Below, piece after piece: positions 8,754 through 18,122 of a stretch of 64,000 nt of DNA. The DNA is from Thermanaeromonas sp. (GTDB lineage Bacteria; Bacillota; DSM-521; Neomoorellales; Neomoorellaceae). The notes beneath the pieces are model-generated. The model saw nothing but the letters and a program-made list of their open reading frames with translations. It was not told the DNA's origin and did no database searches. The DNA lies in the NCBI RefSeq assembly GCF_021890735.1, contig NZ_JAKKUR010000001.1:1-64000 (forward strand). The letters run 5' to 3'. How positions within the stretch are numbered: the first letter of the stretch is position 1; every line of letters starts with the position of its first letter. A program made the translations under genes and the position numbers.

Positions 8754-9167
8754 CTATTCACCCAGTACTTTAATAATAACCCTCTTTCTTCTCCGCCCGT
8801 CGAACTCCGCGTAAAATACCTGCTGCCAGGGCCCCAAATCCAGCTTGCCTCCCGTAACAGGCAAGACAACTTGGTGGTGGACCAGTATACTCTTTAGGTG
8901 CGCATCGCCGTTATCCTCGCCTGTTCGGTGGTGGTGATAAGGTTTACCAAAGGGAGCGATCTCTTCCAGCATCCCATCTAAATCTTGGATAAAACCTTCT
9001 TCATCGTCGTTTACAAATACGCCGGCAGTAATATGCATAGCAGATACCAGAACCATTCCTTCCTGGATACCGCTCTCTCTTACCGCCTTTTCTACTTCAC
9101 CAGTGATATTTATATACTCCCGGCGCTTCGGGGTGTTAAACCAGAGGTATTTGGTATAAGCTTTCAT
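8754..9167 (-). CDS. YjbQ family protein (UPF0047)
   Basis: 137-residue single-domain protein of the widely conserved YjbQ/UPF0047 family, members of which show weak thiamin-phosphate synthase activity in vitro; the true role is not settled. Visible family features are [14 protein letters not shown] with its conserved His, then [15 protein letters not shown] and the [18 protein letters not shown] strand region. A longer reading frame starts at 9230, but ATG at 9167 has GGGAGG nine bases upstream and matches the usual N-terminus. It is divergent from the KaiC-like gene. Confidence 0.92.
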   Translation of the reverse strand: MKAYTKYLWFNTPKRREYINITGEVEKAVRESGIQEGMVLVSAMHITAGVFVNDDEEGFIQDLDGMLEEIAPFGKPYHHHRTGEDNGDAHLKSILVHHQVVLPVTGGKLDLGPWQQVFYAEFDGRRRKRVIIKVLGE

Positions 9168-9290
9168 TTTTACTTTCCTCCCTTTTGTACTCGCCGAGTT
9201 TCTACTCCTTGACTCGGGTTCCGGTACCATTCTAAAATGGACAGCAGGTAAGCGCCATACAGCCTAATAAGTCTAGAGAGGGGGAAGAAG

Positions 9291-10124
9291 TTGCGACTTC
9301 TAACCCTTAAGCAACTTGAGGACCGTATTCCTAAGCTTTTCGGTATCCCTTCAGGTATTCCAGGACTAGACGACCTTTTCTTTACCTTCACCATGGAAGA
9401 GGAGGGCTACCGTAAGGTACCTTTAAAGGGTCTGCCTTCAGCTTCGGTAATCCATATTACCGGTGTACCTGATACAGGTAAGACCCTCATGGCTGAGCAG
9501 TTCGCTTTAACCCAGGCTTCCCGCCAATTCGCTACCCTTTTCGTTACTGTGGAAGTCCCTGCTCCCTTCCTGGCCCAGGGACTCCGTCAAAGGGCGCAAG
9601 CGCTAAGCTTGACTTGGGAGGATATCGAAGACAATATCTTTATATTAGAGCTTGCCCGTTTGCCTGAGGTGCGGGACAATATAGGAGACCTGTGCAATCA
9701 CTTAGCGCAGATCATCAGAGAACATGATATAAAAAGTTGTGTTATAGACTCAATTACTGGACTTTATGAAGGTAAAGAAACTGCAGCACGCTCAATAGTG
9801 CGCCGGCTCTATGAGCTGATGAAGGAGCATTACCAGACGGCTATCTTCATCTCCCAGAAACGCAGCAGCCACGAGGAAATGTCCTCCGAAGCAGCCGGCG
9901 GATACGGTGTATCCCACATTTTGGATTGCACGCTCGTTCTGACCAAAATGGTGGTCAGCCGCAGCACGTCTTCCTTTTATGGAAAAGAACCCGGAGACAT
10001 AGTACGTACAATAAGGATTGATGGCTGTCGCGTATGTGGTCACGATCCCCGTGTGCACCTTTTGGAAATCGAAGAAACGGGTATCGTACGTGTGGGCCCT
10101 GCCCTCAGCGCCAGGGCTACCTAG
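9291..10124 (+). CDS. KaiC-like RecA-fold ATPase, single domain
   Basis: 277 residues with one RecA/KaiC-type ATPase domain: Walker A GVPDTGKT near residue 58-65, a short linker to EVPAPFLAQGL, and Walker B-like SCVIDSIT near 147-154. After the core, CRVCGHDPRVHLLEI near 243-257 contains a CxxC. There is no second KaiC domain and no Kai partner nearby, so a clock role is unlikely; the substrate is unknown. The start is TTG, with AGAGAGGGGG seven or so bases before. It stands alone between divergent yjbQ-like and convergent rpe genes. Confidence 0.85.
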   Translation: MRLLTLKQLEDRIPKLFGIPSGIPGLDDLFFTFTMEEEGYRKVPLKGLPSASVIHITGVPDTGKTLMAEQFALTQASRQFATLFVTVEVPAPFLAQGLRQRAQALSLTWEDIEDNIFILELARLPEVRDNIGDLCNHLAQIIREHDIKSCVIDSITGLYEGKETAARSIVRRLYELMKEHYQTAIFISQKRSSHEEMSSEAAGGYGVSHILDCTLVLTKMVVSRSTSSFYGKEPGDIVRTIRIDGCRVCGHDPRVHLLEIEETGIVRVGPALSARAT

Positions 10125-10194
10125 CAGGGAACACGTTGAAGCATATTTCCGTCGGAAAATGCCGGGAAAAATCGTTTAATCCCCTCATCTTGGT

Positions 10195-10857
10195 TTAGCC
10201 AGCTTGGCTTGCAGCACGATGGAGAGCTTTAAAAGCGGCCGCCCTGTCCTGTTGGCCGAAAATAGCGCTCCCCGCAACTAGAACTTGTGCGCCGGCCCGG
10301 CATACAGCAGCAGCGTTATCTTGGCTGATCCCTCCATCCACCTCTATTAACACTTCTTTCCCCTGGTCTTTTATTAATTTAGCCAATTCCTCTATCTTCT
10401 TTAACATAGCTGGAATAAAACGCTGACCCCCGAAGCCGGGATTCACAGTCATGATCAGGATCATATCTACTTCATCGAGGATCCACTCCACTCCCCTCAG
10501 GCTAGTAGCTGGATTCAAGGCCACCGCTGGACGGCAACCGGCCTCCCTGATCTGGTGAATTACCTTATGAAGATGGGGGCAAGCTTCTATATGCACTGAA
10601 ATCCATTCTGCTCCAGCTTCAGCAAATTCCTTTATAAAGTTCTCCGGACGCTCTACCATCAAGTGTATATCAAAGGTCATATTGGTGTAGGGCCTTAAAG
10701 CGGAGACTACGCCCGGACCAAAGGTGAGATTGGGTACAAAATGCCCGTCCATTATATCCACGTGTAGCCATTTAGCTCCTGCTGCCTCTACACAAGCGAC
10801 TTCCTCCCGCAGGCGCCCAAAATCGGCTGCAAGTAAGGAGGGTGCTATAATGGCCAT
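10195..10857 (-). CDS. rpe: Ribulose-phosphate 3-epimerase
   Basis: Interconverts ribulose 5-phosphate and xylulose 5-phosphate. TIM barrel with the metal-binding LHVDIMDGHFVPNLTFG (about 31-47), the MTVNPGFGGQ loop and EVDGGI near the end. 220 residues is normal. It starts 5 bases after the rsgA stop and is the last gene of the kinase/cell-wall operon, the usual place in Firmicutes. It converges on the KaiC-like gene; I see no clear terminator in the gap. Confidence 0.97.
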   Translation of the reverse strand: MAIIAPSLLAADFGRLREEVACVEAAGAKWLHVDIMDGHFVPNLTFGPGVVSALRPYTNMTFDIHLMVERPENFIKEFAEAGAEWISVHIEACPHLHKVIHQIREAGCRPAVALNPATSLRGVEWILDEVDMILIMTVNPGFGGQRFIPAMLKKIEELAKLIKDQGKEVLIEVDGGISQDNAAAVCRAGAQVLVAGSAIFGQQDRAAAFKALHRAASQAG

Positions 10858-10862
10858 TATCC

Positions 10863-11765
10863 TTAGTAACTCCTCTCGGCTTCTATGACCTCTGCCAAGA
10901 ATTTTAGATAGTGTTCATAACGGTGTCGGGGGATAAGACCTTCCTCGACCGCTTCGCGTACTTTACAACCGGGTTCGGCCCGGTGCAAGCAAGAATGGAA
11001 GCGGCACTCTGCCCTTAATGGCTCCATTTCTAGAAAATAGCCGGCTAATTCTTCTCGCTTCATTTCAGGGAGGTAAAGCCGGCTAAAGCCGGGAGTGTCA
11101 GCAACCATGCCCCCTGCATCAAGCATAAGGAGTTCCACTTGCCTTGTGGTATGACGCCCTCTTCCTAGCTTCCTGCTTACCTCACCGGTTTTTAAGTTTA
11201 ACCCTGGCTGAATAGCGTTAAGTAGGGATGATTTCCCTGCACCCGACGGACCCGCAAAGGTGCTAATATGCCCTTTTAAAGCCTCTCGTAAGCTTTCTAT
11301 GCCTTCTCCCGTTTTAGCACTCGTAACCAATACTCGGTAACCTAAGCCTTCATATAAGGACGGCAGATGTATAAAATCTTTTCTGGCCGTATCGGCTTTA
11401 TTCCAGCAAATAAGAGGCTCCGTACCGTTGGCGAGGCTAAGGACCAAAAGCCTGTCCAAAAGTTCAAGGTCGGGTGGGGGCTCCTCCAAAGACATAACTA
11501 TAATGACTTGATCCACATTGGCCACCGGGGGTCGCTCAAGCTTGGTCTTGCGAGGTAAAACATCTTCGATAACTCCCTGTCCAGGGGCCACTTCCCGAAA
11601 TTTAACGCGATCCCCCGGCAAGACCTCTTTTTCTTCCTTCCGGAAACGGCCCCGTAAGCGGCATTGGTAGACCCCTCCGTCACCTTTTACAAAATAGAAG
11701 CCCCCGACACCCTTAAGCAGTATCCCTTCCTTCAAAATATCTTTTTCAGATATTTTCCCACTCAC
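10863..11765 (-). CDS. rsgA: Ribosome small subunit-dependent GTPase A
   Basis: Circularly permuted GTPase for late 30S maturation. N-terminal OB-fold (about 18-75), then the permuted G motifs in the order NKAD (G4), GPSGAGKSS (G1), and DTPGF (G3), and a C-terminal zinc knuckle (CRFHSCLHRAEPGCKV, with two Cys, a His and a further Cys). 300 residues is typical. It lies 9 bases after the kinase gene, which is known in other Firmicutes to phosphorylate RsgA homologues. Confidence 0.97.
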   Translation of the reverse strand: MSGKISEKDILKEGILLKGVGGFYFVKGDGGVYQCRLRGRFRKEEKEVLPGDRVKFREVAPGQGVIEDVLPRKTKLERPPVANVDQVIIVMSLEEPPPDLELLDRLLVLSLANGTEPLICWNKADTARKDFIHLPSLYEGLGYRVLVTSAKTGEGIESLREALKGHISTFAGPSGAGKSSLLNAIQPGLNLKTGEVSRKLGRGRHTTRQVELLMLDAGGMVADTPGFSRLYLPEMKREELAGYFLEMEPLRAECRFHSCLHRAEPGCKVREAVEEGLIPRHRYEHYLKFLAEVIEAERSY

Positions 11766-11774
11766 AACCTTCCC

Positions 11775-13610
11775 CTATGGCACCGCCCTTTCTAAGATCA
11801 TTTCATCGTCCCTGAAAACCTGTAACTTCCCTTTTCCATAATAAGGAACGACCGCCACAATCTTTTCTCCCGGCTTCTGAATATCATTATATTCCTCGTG
11901 GGTACCCTTGGCATCAATAACGACAATCCTTATCCTGTGTTCCTTTCCGTCTGAGCTGGGTGGTACGGTAACCACCGCTTCTTGCCTAGCCGGTCCCGGT
12001 CCCTGGCTGACCACCAGATTAACTGGGCTCCCCTGCAAGATAGAGGTTCCCGGTTGAGGATCTTGGTTTATTATTACTCCTGCGTAGTGTTCCTCATTTC
12101 GCTGGTAAGTTATAGTGCCCGGCTCTAACCCGCTTTCCTTTATCCTCTGCTGGGCTTCGGTTAAATTCAAGCCTATCAGGTTGGGTGTGCGCACATATCT
12201 GGGTTCCGGCCCCTTGCTTAAAGTAATCCTCACCTCGCTTCCTTCCGGCCTCAGAGTACCGGCCGGCGGGTCCTGAGCTACTACAGAACCTGCCTCGATG
12301 GTAGGATGGTGTACCCCCTGGGGATCAACGATTACTGCAAATTTTTCATTCTGCAACGTGGTTCTGGCCAACCGTTCGGGATAACCCACAACATTTGGCA
12401 CCTGGTGCATCCGCGGGCCTAAACTAATTGTAAGGAGTACCGGACGTGACCGCTTAATTTTCTCTCCCGGTTTAGGATCTTGAAAAATCACCCTCCCCGG
12501 GGGAACTTCCGGGTGGTTCTGCCTGGCAGTCACCTGCCCCTTAAGACCTGCCGCGGCCAGCCTATCCAGAGCTTCACCCTCAGGTAAACCTTCAACCGAT
12601 GGGACTACTACCTCCCCTACGATAAGATAATACCGGAAACCGGCCCAAAGCCCTCCGGCCGCCAAGCCCAGAAAGGCAAGTACAACCAGCACCCAGGCCC
12701 ATATCCTAGGCTTGCGTGCATTGGCCTGCGTAGGAGGGTCCTTTTCCTGTGCCAAAAGGGGCAACTCTTTGGTAGCAAAATTATCATCTTCTAACATGGT
12801 ACGAAGAGCCCGCAGGTCAGCCCTTAGGGCAGCTGCAGTAGGGTAGCGCCGGCTTGGGTCTTTGTCTAGCGCCCGCAGGATTACTCTTTCCAGGGCAGGA
12901 GGTATGTTAGGGTTTAACTCCCTAGGTGGCCGGGGCTCTTCCTGGAGGTGCTTTAAAGCTACCGCTAAAGGCGTATCTCCCTGGAAAGGGACCTCACCTG
13001 TAACCATTTCATAGAGCACTACCCCTAAAGCATAAATGTCTACAGCCGTCCCTGCGGGCTCGCCGCGAGCCTGTTCGGGAGCCAGGTAATGTACAGACCC
13101 CAGCAAAGTTCCGCTATAGGTGAGGGTGGCTTCGGTCATGGCTTGGGCGATTCCAAAATCGGTGACCTTAACCCGCCCATGCTTGGTAATAAGAATATTG
13201 TGGGGTTTTACATCTCTATGGACTACTCCATTTTCATGGGCGTGTTCTAGGGCATCACAGATCTGGATGGCTATATCTAGCGCCTCAGCAACGGGCAGGC
13301 ATCCCTTTTGTTTAATGACTTCCTTTAAGGAACGCCCCTCTACGTATTCCATAACGAGATAATGCAGGCCGTTTTCCTGGCCTACATCGTAGATACTAAC
13401 CACATTAGGGTGGGAAAGCTTAGCTACGGATCGCGCCTCCTGTTGAAAACGGGCTATAAAATCCTTATCGTTAGCAAACTGTTCGCGCAAGATTTTAATA
13501 GTAACGCTCCGGTGGAGCAGACGGTCTTCACCACGGTATACTTCAGCCATGCCGCCGCCACCTAAAGCTTCCTTGATTTCATAGCGGCCTTCTAAAGTTT
13601 TCCCGATCAC
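11775..13610 (-). CDS. prkC: PASTA-domain Ser/Thr protein kinase (PrkC/PknB/Stk1 type)
   Basis: Membrane kinase that senses muropeptides or lipid II and controls cell-wall growth, and in spore-formers germination. Kinase domain about 10-275: glycine loop GGGGMAEVY, HRDVKPHN catalytic loop, DFG, and SVHYLAPEQ. One membrane helix about 303-322. Three PASTA repeats follow (about 331-400, 401-470, 471-540) and a further C-terminal domain of about 70 residues. The start is GTG overlapping no other gene, 4 bases after the PBP stop. It sits with its phosphatase, two FHA proteins, SEDS protein and PBP, which suggests they form one regulatory unit. Confidence 0.96.
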   Translation of the reverse strand: MIGKTLEGRYEIKEALGGGGMAEVYRGEDRLLHRSVTIKILREQFANDKDFIARFQQEARSVAKLSHPNVVSIYDVGQENGLHYLVMEYVEGRSLKEVIKQKGCLPVAEALDIAIQICDALEHAHENGVVHRDVKPHNILITKHGRVKVTDFGIAQAMTEATLTYSGTLLGSVHYLAPEQARGEPAGTAVDIYALGVVLYEMVTGEVPFQGDTPLAVALKHLQEEPRPPRELNPNIPPALERVILRALDKDPSRRYPTAAALRADLRALRTMLEDDNFATKELPLLAQEKDPPTQANARKPRIWAWVLVVLAFLGLAAGGLWAGFRYYLIVGEVVVPSVEGLPEGEALDRLAAAGLKGQVTARQNHPEVPPGRVIFQDPKPGEKIKRSRPVLLTISLGPRMHQVPNVVGYPERLARTTLQNEKFAVIVDPQGVHHPTIEAGSVVAQDPPAGTLRPEGSEVRITLSKGPEPRYVRTPNLIGLNLTEAQQRIKESGLEPGTITYQRNEEHYAGVIINQDPQPGTSILQGSPVNLVVSQGPGPARQEAVVTVPPSSDGKEHRIRIVVIDAKGTHEEYNDIQKPGEKIVAVVPYYGKGKLQVFRDDEMILERAVP

Positions 13611-13614
13611 ACTT

Positions 13615-15006
13615 TCACCGCCTTAAGGCTTTAGCTATGATTTCGCGAGCTACTGGAGCCGCTGCTTCCGCTCCCGCTCCGGCATTCTCCATAACAACAC
13701 TTACGGCTATCCGAGGATTTTCCGCCGGTGCAAAAGCGACAAACCAAGAATGTGCCTTACCTTGCGGGTTTTGAGCCGAACCCGTTTTACCTGCAACTCG
13801 TATTCCAGGTATCCCAGCGGTCTGACCAGTACCCTCTTCCACGACAGAAACCATAGCTCCTCTAACAATACTCGCTATGCTGGGTGAAGTAACCACTCTC
13901 GCCAACCTGGGTGTTACTTCCCTGGTAACTTCCTCTTTATCATTTATGATTTTGGCCACCAGAAAAGGTCTCATCAACAAGCCTTCATTAGCTATGGCTG
14001 CGGCCACCATGGCCATCTGCCAAGGAGTAGCCAATACCTTCCCCTGGCCTATAGCACCCTCGGCCAATAAATTAGCGTCACTATCTTCAGTAAAAGGTGC
14101 CAGGGAGGTGGCCACGGGCAGATCAAAATCAGGGTCCTGGTTAAAGCCGAGATTATCTGCCACCTCTTTAAGGGCCGTGGGCCCTACCTCCATAGCCAGT
14201 TGCGCAAAGGCTACGTTACATGAATACATCAGGGCTTCCCTGAAATTAATATTACCATGAACTCTGGGACAAGTCAGCCTACGGCCTTCAATTTCTATAT
14301 ATCCCGGGCAGTAAAAACGCCTTTCGGCTATATTTAAATTCCTTTCCAAAGCTGCTATGGCGACCACTAATTTCATGGTGGAGCCTGGAGGATATAGTCC
14401 TTGAATAGCCCTATTCAAAAGGGGGCTACCTTGCCTGGGATCTTGTAGTAGTTCCCATTGCTCTTCTATATTCTGCGGTTCGAAGGAAGGGCTGCTGGCC
14501 ATGGCCAAAATTTCACCGGTCCGGGGATTTAAGGCCACCGCCGCGCCCCGGTATCCTTCCAACAACCGGAAAGCAAAACGCTGCAATTCGGCATCCAAGG
14601 TTAAGCCTAGGCTGTATCCTTTACGAAGCATACCCTGCAACTGGCGGAACTCATTAAGATAACCCAGGCTCCCCCTAAGCCCCAACAATTCCCCATTATA
14701 AGCTGCTTCTAAACCGCTCATGCCGAGCTTAGGTGATGTGTAACCTGTTATATGGGCTGCGGCCCTTCCTAAAGGATACTCTCTAACAGGCCTCCCCGGA
14801 GAGTAATTTGTACGGGCGAGAACCTTCCCCTCCCTATCCAGCATACTCCCCCTTAAGGTCTTTTCTTCCACCAGTTTAAGACGAGGGTTTAAGGGATGAA
14901 GGTAAAGCTCATGTGCTTTAAGGACCTGAAGATAGGTGAGATGGAGAAGCAGTATAAAAAACATCGCTACCATTGCCAAAGCCAAGTGCCTCACATACCT
15001 GTCCAT
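13615..15006 (-). CDS. Penicillin-binding protein transpeptidase (class B, PbpA type)
   Basis: Peptidoglycan cross-linking enzyme anchored by one N-terminal membrane helix (about 8-28). The active-site motifs are in order: STMK (after PPGS), SCN, and KTGSAQN. 463 residues, shorter than division FtsI or spore SpoVD proteins and without PASTA repeats, matching the PbpA type next to kinase clusters. The adjacent FtsW/RodA-type gene, 7 bases upstream, is the likely polymerase partner. The split between elongation, division and sporulation roles cannot be told from the sequence. Confidence 0.94.
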   Translation of the reverse strand: MDRYVRHLALAMVAMFFILLLHLTYLQVLKAHELYLHPLNPRLKLVEEKTLRGSMLDREGKVLARTNYSPGRPVREYPLGRAAAHITGYTSPKLGMSGLEAAYNGELLGLRGSLGYLNEFRQLQGMLRKGYSLGLTLDAELQRFAFRLLEGYRGAAVALNPRTGEILAMASSPSFEPQNIEEQWELLQDPRQGSPLLNRAIQGLYPPGSTMKLVVAIAALERNLNIAERRFYCPGYIEIEGRRLTCPRVHGNINFREALMYSCNVAFAQLAMEVGPTALKEVADNLGFNQDPDFDLPVATSLAPFTEDSDANLLAEGAIGQGKVLATPWQMAMVAAAIANEGLLMRPFLVAKIINDKEEVTREVTPRLARVVTSPSIASIVRGAMVSVVEEGTGQTAGIPGIRVAGKTGSAQNPQGKAHSWFVAFAPAENPRIAVSVVMENAGAGAEAAAPVAREIIAKALRR

Positions 15007-15013
15007 AATTCCC

Positions 15014-16246
15014 TTACACCTTACGCTGAGCTGCGCTCACATTTAGAAGCAAGCCCAAAATAAGGTAACTAATGATCAGAGAGCTTCCCCCGTAGCTCAC
15101 AAAAGGAAGAGTGACACCGGTCAGGGGCAAAAGTTTACTTACTCCAGCTATAATAATAAAGGCTTGAAAAGTAATGAGCATAGTCAAACCGGCCGCTAGC
15201 AAGGTACCTTGTTCCTCAGGTGCTCTTAGGGCTGCCCGTAAACCCCTGTAGCCTAAGAGAAGGTAAAGCAGGGTTACTCCAAAACTCCCTACGAAACCCA
15301 TTTCTTCCGCTATGGTGGCAAAAATAAAATCAGTGGCCACTGCAGGTATGATCTGTGAGTATCCTAATCCTACACCTGTACCCCAGACTCCTCCACTGGC
15401 TATAGCTAGCATTCCTTGAATCACCTGGTACCCTGCTCCTTGGGGATCCTCCCAAGGATCAAGCCATATATTCACCCTAACCTTAAGATGGGGAAAAATT
15501 AGGTATGCTCCGAGGGATCCCAATGCAAACAAAAAGCTGCCTGCTGCTACATAACGTTTTTTTCCAGTAGCCAGGTATATTATACCTAAGAGAACAACCA
15601 ACAAAATTAAAGCAGAGCCGAGGTCACGTTGGAACACTAAGAGAAGGACCGCTAAACCTACACCAACGAAAAGAGGTCCCCACGACCGGGACCAGCCCGG
15701 CTCAACCAGCATAAGCTCCTTCTTTTCTTCCAAAAATCCCGCCAAAAAAAGCACGACCAGTACTTTTACCGCTTCTACCGGCTCAAGGCTCAAAGGACCC
15801 AAAACTATCCAACTTTTAGCTCCGCCTATGCGGGTTCCGGCAATTATGGTTAAAGTTAAAAAGATGAGCCCTAAAGTGAGATACAGATACGGATACCGGA
15901 GCATCCGTTGATAATCTCTGCCTTTTAAACAGACACCGACTAAAGTAAGCAAGCCCAATCCCGTCCAGGCCACCTGCCGTCTGGCTAATACAGGATCTAA
16001 CCTAAAAAGAAAAATTAGTCCTAGGCTAGTCAGCATGGCAGCCAGGGGTAATAAATATTCGTCTCCTTCATGTTTGCTGGCTTTTAGTATAAAATGCGCG
16101 CCTAGAAAAGAACTGAACAAAAGGCTGAGCTCACCAATGTCTATAGAAGCGAGCGACCCTTCTCCCATCTGTCCATAAAAATAACCGCTTAATAGTAAAA
16201 GGTTTGGCCATAAAAGGAGGGTAAACTCCCTCCACCTTCTATTCAT
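15014..16246 (-). CDS. SEDS peptidoglycan polymerase (FtsW/RodA/SpoVE family)
   Basis: Multi-spanning (about 10 helices) glycosyltransferase that polymerises lipid II. Family landmarks are QRDLGSALI, the loop with NIWLDPWEDPQGAGYQVIQG, and the C-terminal LPLTGVTLPFVSYGGSSLI. A longer reading frame starts at 16306, but ATG at 16246 overlaps the phosphatase stop (ATGAATAG) and gives a 410-residue protein, the normal length. It pairs with the class B PBP just downstream. Confidence 0.95.
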   Translation of the reverse strand: MNRRWREFTLLLWPNLLLLSGYFYGQMGEGSLASIDIGELSLLFSSFLGAHFILKASKHEGDEYLLPLAAMLTSLGLIFLFRLDPVLARRQVAWTGLGLLTLVGVCLKGRDYQRMLRYPYLYLTLGLIFLTLTIIAGTRIGGAKSWIVLGPLSLEPVEAVKVLVVLFLAGFLEEKKELMLVEPGWSRSWGPLFVGVGLAVLLLVFQRDLGSALILLVVLLGIIYLATGKKRYVAAGSFLFALGSLGAYLIFPHLKVRVNIWLDPWEDPQGAGYQVIQGMLAIASGGVWGTGVGLGYSQIIPAVATDFIFATIAEEMGFVGSFGVTLLYLLLGYRGLRAALRAPEEQGTLLAAGLTMLITFQAFIIIAGVSKLLPLTGVTLPFVSYGGSSLIISYLILGLLLNVSAAQRKV

Positions 16247-16949
16247 AAGCTCCCAGCACCACCGTAATGTTGTCCGGGCCTCCCCGTTCCAACGCCAGGG
16301 TGACAAGGCTTTGCACTGCTTTTTGAAGCTCCCTATTTAAAGTCAAAATCTCGGCGATCTCTTCATCCTTTACGACTTCAAGGAGCCCATCGGTACAAAG
16401 AAGTAAAAGGTCTCCTGTTTTAAGCCCAACAACCCGCGTGTCTACTATAACGTCGGCTTCTGTACCTAAAGCCCTCGTAAGTATATTACGCTGCGGATGA
16501 AAACGCGCTTCCTCTGCCGATAGGCCACCGCTTCTTACGAGTTCGCCTACATAAGAATGATCGCAAGTCAGGGCTTCTAAATGTCCGTCACGGAAAAGAT
16601 AGGCTCGGCTGTCACCTACATGGGCCAAAAAGGCTTGGGAACCGACTACCCACGCCACTGTCAAAGTAGTCCCCATTCCGCTAAGTTCGGGCCTCAGGCA
16701 GGCTGAACGATACACTATTTCGTTTGCGAAACGCACAGCGGCCTGTAGCTCGGCCAATGGATCGTTAGCTACACCTTCTTTTAATCTTTCTGACAGAGCC
16801 TTAAGGGCAAGAAAGCTTGCTACCTCTCCCGCCTGGTGTCCGCCCATCCCGTCAGCAACAGCTAAAACTCCTTTCTCCACATCCACTAAGAAGGCATCTT
16901 CATTATCTGGTCGTATTAAGCCGGTATGGGTAAGTGCTTCGGCCCGCAT
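16239..16949 (-). CDS. PP2C-type Ser/Thr phosphatase (Stp/PrpC type)
   Basis: Metal-dependent phosphatase that reverses the PASTA kinase. All PP2C motifs are present: HTGLIRPDNEDAF, ADGMGGHQAGE, GDSRAYLF, CTDGL and GGPDNITVVL. 236 residues from ATG at 16949, the start that fits the family; the frame is open six residues further up. It overlaps the end of the FHA gene by 47 bases and the start of the SEDS gene by 8, so translation is probably coupled. The ribosome site (GGGGTGGG) is only fair. Confidence 0.95.
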   Translation of the reverse strand: MRAEALTHTGLIRPDNEDAFLVDVEKGVLAVADGMGGHQAGEVASFLALKALSERLKEGVANDPLAELQAAVRFANEIVYRSACLRPELSGMGTTLTVAWVVGSQAFLAHVGDSRAYLFRDGHLEALTCDHSYVGELVRSGGLSAEEARFHPQRNILTRALGTEADVIVDTRVVGLKTGDLLLLCTDGLLEVVKDEEIAEILTLNRELQKAVQSLVTLALERGGPDNITVVLGAYE

Positions 16950-17382
16950 TTTCCCACCCCACTTCAAAGGTCACCCCGCCGATACGTATTTTCATTCCTG
17001 GTACCAGGTCTACAGGCCCTTTAATGCGCACACCGTTTACATAAGTCCCGTTAGTGCTACCCAAGTCGCGTATCTGCCATCTCGGGCCTTGGCGGGTAAT
17101 TATAGCGTGGCGACCGGAGACATGGCTTTGCTTAATAACAATATCGTTCCATTCCTCCCTTCCTATCATAATACTTTCTGCAAGGGGGTACACTTGTCCT
17201 TTTTTTAGATTAGCATTCAGGCTTTCCCTTACCCTGAGAACTAGATTCCCTGACTTTACAGGGTAATTTACCCGGGCATCCTTGAATAAGTCCCGGTACA
17301 TTAGTCGTAAAACATGAAATAGAAACAAATAAAGGAGAAAGACGAACAAAAACCGAAATATGATCATAAGCCAGGGGGTCAT
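16903..17382 (-). CDS. FHA domain membrane protein (FhaB-like)
   Basis: 159 residues. One N-terminal membrane helix (about 5-27), then a basic linker, then one forkhead-associated domain (about 60-147) with the phosphothreonine-binding motifs GREEWNDIVI, SGRHAII and DLGSTNGTYVNG. By family knowledge it binds phosphothreonine on the kinase or its substrates. Its ATG overlaps the stop of the preceding FHA gene (CAATGA). Its 3' end runs 47 bases into the phosphatase gene, so the last residues are encoded by shared DNA. Confidence 0.92.
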   Translation of the reverse strand: MTPWLMIIFRFLFVFLLYLFLFHVLRLMYRDLFKDARVNYPVKSGNLVLRVRESLNANLKKGQVYPLAESIMIGREEWNDIVIKQSHVSGRHAIITRQGPRWQIRDLGSTNGTYVNGVRIKGPVDLVPGMKIRIGGVTFEVGWENAGRSTYPYRLNTTR

Positions 17383-18119
17383 TGGCTTACCACCTGCAAC
17401 TGCAAGAGGGTACGCCCTACCTGGATATAGTCTCCAGGGTTTAAGAGGGCTCGCTGGACCGGCTGGCCGTTCACCATAGTACCGTTTCTGCTCCCTAAAT
17501 CGGTTAAGATGCTTTTCCCTTCTTCTACTTCAATTTGGCAATGCTGCCTAGAGACTTGCTCATCCGTTAAGAAGACTTCACAAGTAGGATTGCGTCCCAG
17601 TACCTGCCGGCCTTCATGTAAAACGAAACTGCGACCTTGGTCAGGACCCTCCAATACCAAAAGCCTGAGTTCCTGGCGGCGGGATGGAGACGAGACCCCG
17701 TCCTTTACAGGATGGTATATCATCGTATCCTCTTCAGAAGAGGGAGACCACTGCTCCTCCATCCGGGCATGGACGCGGAGTTCTCCAGGCGGAAGTTCCT
17801 CGTCAAGCTCCCACTGAACTTTTATATCGCCGACCAACGTATAATTTTGTGCCGCAGCTCTTTCTTTTAGATACTCGGCTAATTCAGCGGCCAAAGCCTT
17901 TTTGTACATGGAGAGGTTTTCAAAATCCCGGGGGCTTAAATACACTAAATATATATTCGGTACGTAGATCTTATTAACGCTTACGGAACGATGATCCATC
18001 ATAACCCTGCTCAGGGCTTTAGCGATCTCTACTGGTTGGAGGTGATGCTCCTTCCCCCGCTGGAAAATACCTTCAAAAAGCCGCCGCCCCCAGCTCTCTA
18101 TATTTTCAAGCCAACCCAC
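17379..18119 (-). CDS. DUF3662 and FHA domain protein (FhaA-like)
   Basis: 246 residues. The N-terminal DUF3662 domain (about 1-115; GWLENIESWGRRLFEGIF...LQPVEIAKALSRVMMDH) is the FhaA N-terminal domain. A linker (about 116-150) follows and an FHA domain (about 150-240) with GRNPTCEVFL, SRQHCQI, DLGSRNGTMVNG. In actinobacteria FhaA regulates peptidoglycan assembly through the kinase; a similar role is inferred. The start is GTG with GGAGGAGG nine bases before it, inside the last codons of rlmN. Confidence 0.93.
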   Translation of the reverse strand: MGWLENIESWGRRLFEGIFQRGKEHHLQPVEIAKALSRVMMDHRSVSVNKIYVPNIYLVYLSPRDFENLSMYKKALAAELAEYLKERAAAQNYTLVGDIKVQWELDEELPPGELRVHARMEEQWSPSSEEDTMIYHPVKDGVSSPSRRQELRLLVLEGPDQGRSFVLHEGRQVLGRNPTCEVFLTDEQVSRQHCQIEVEEGKSILTDLGSRNGTMVNGQPVQRALLNPGDYIQVGRTLLQLQVVSQ

Positions 18120-18122
18120 GGA

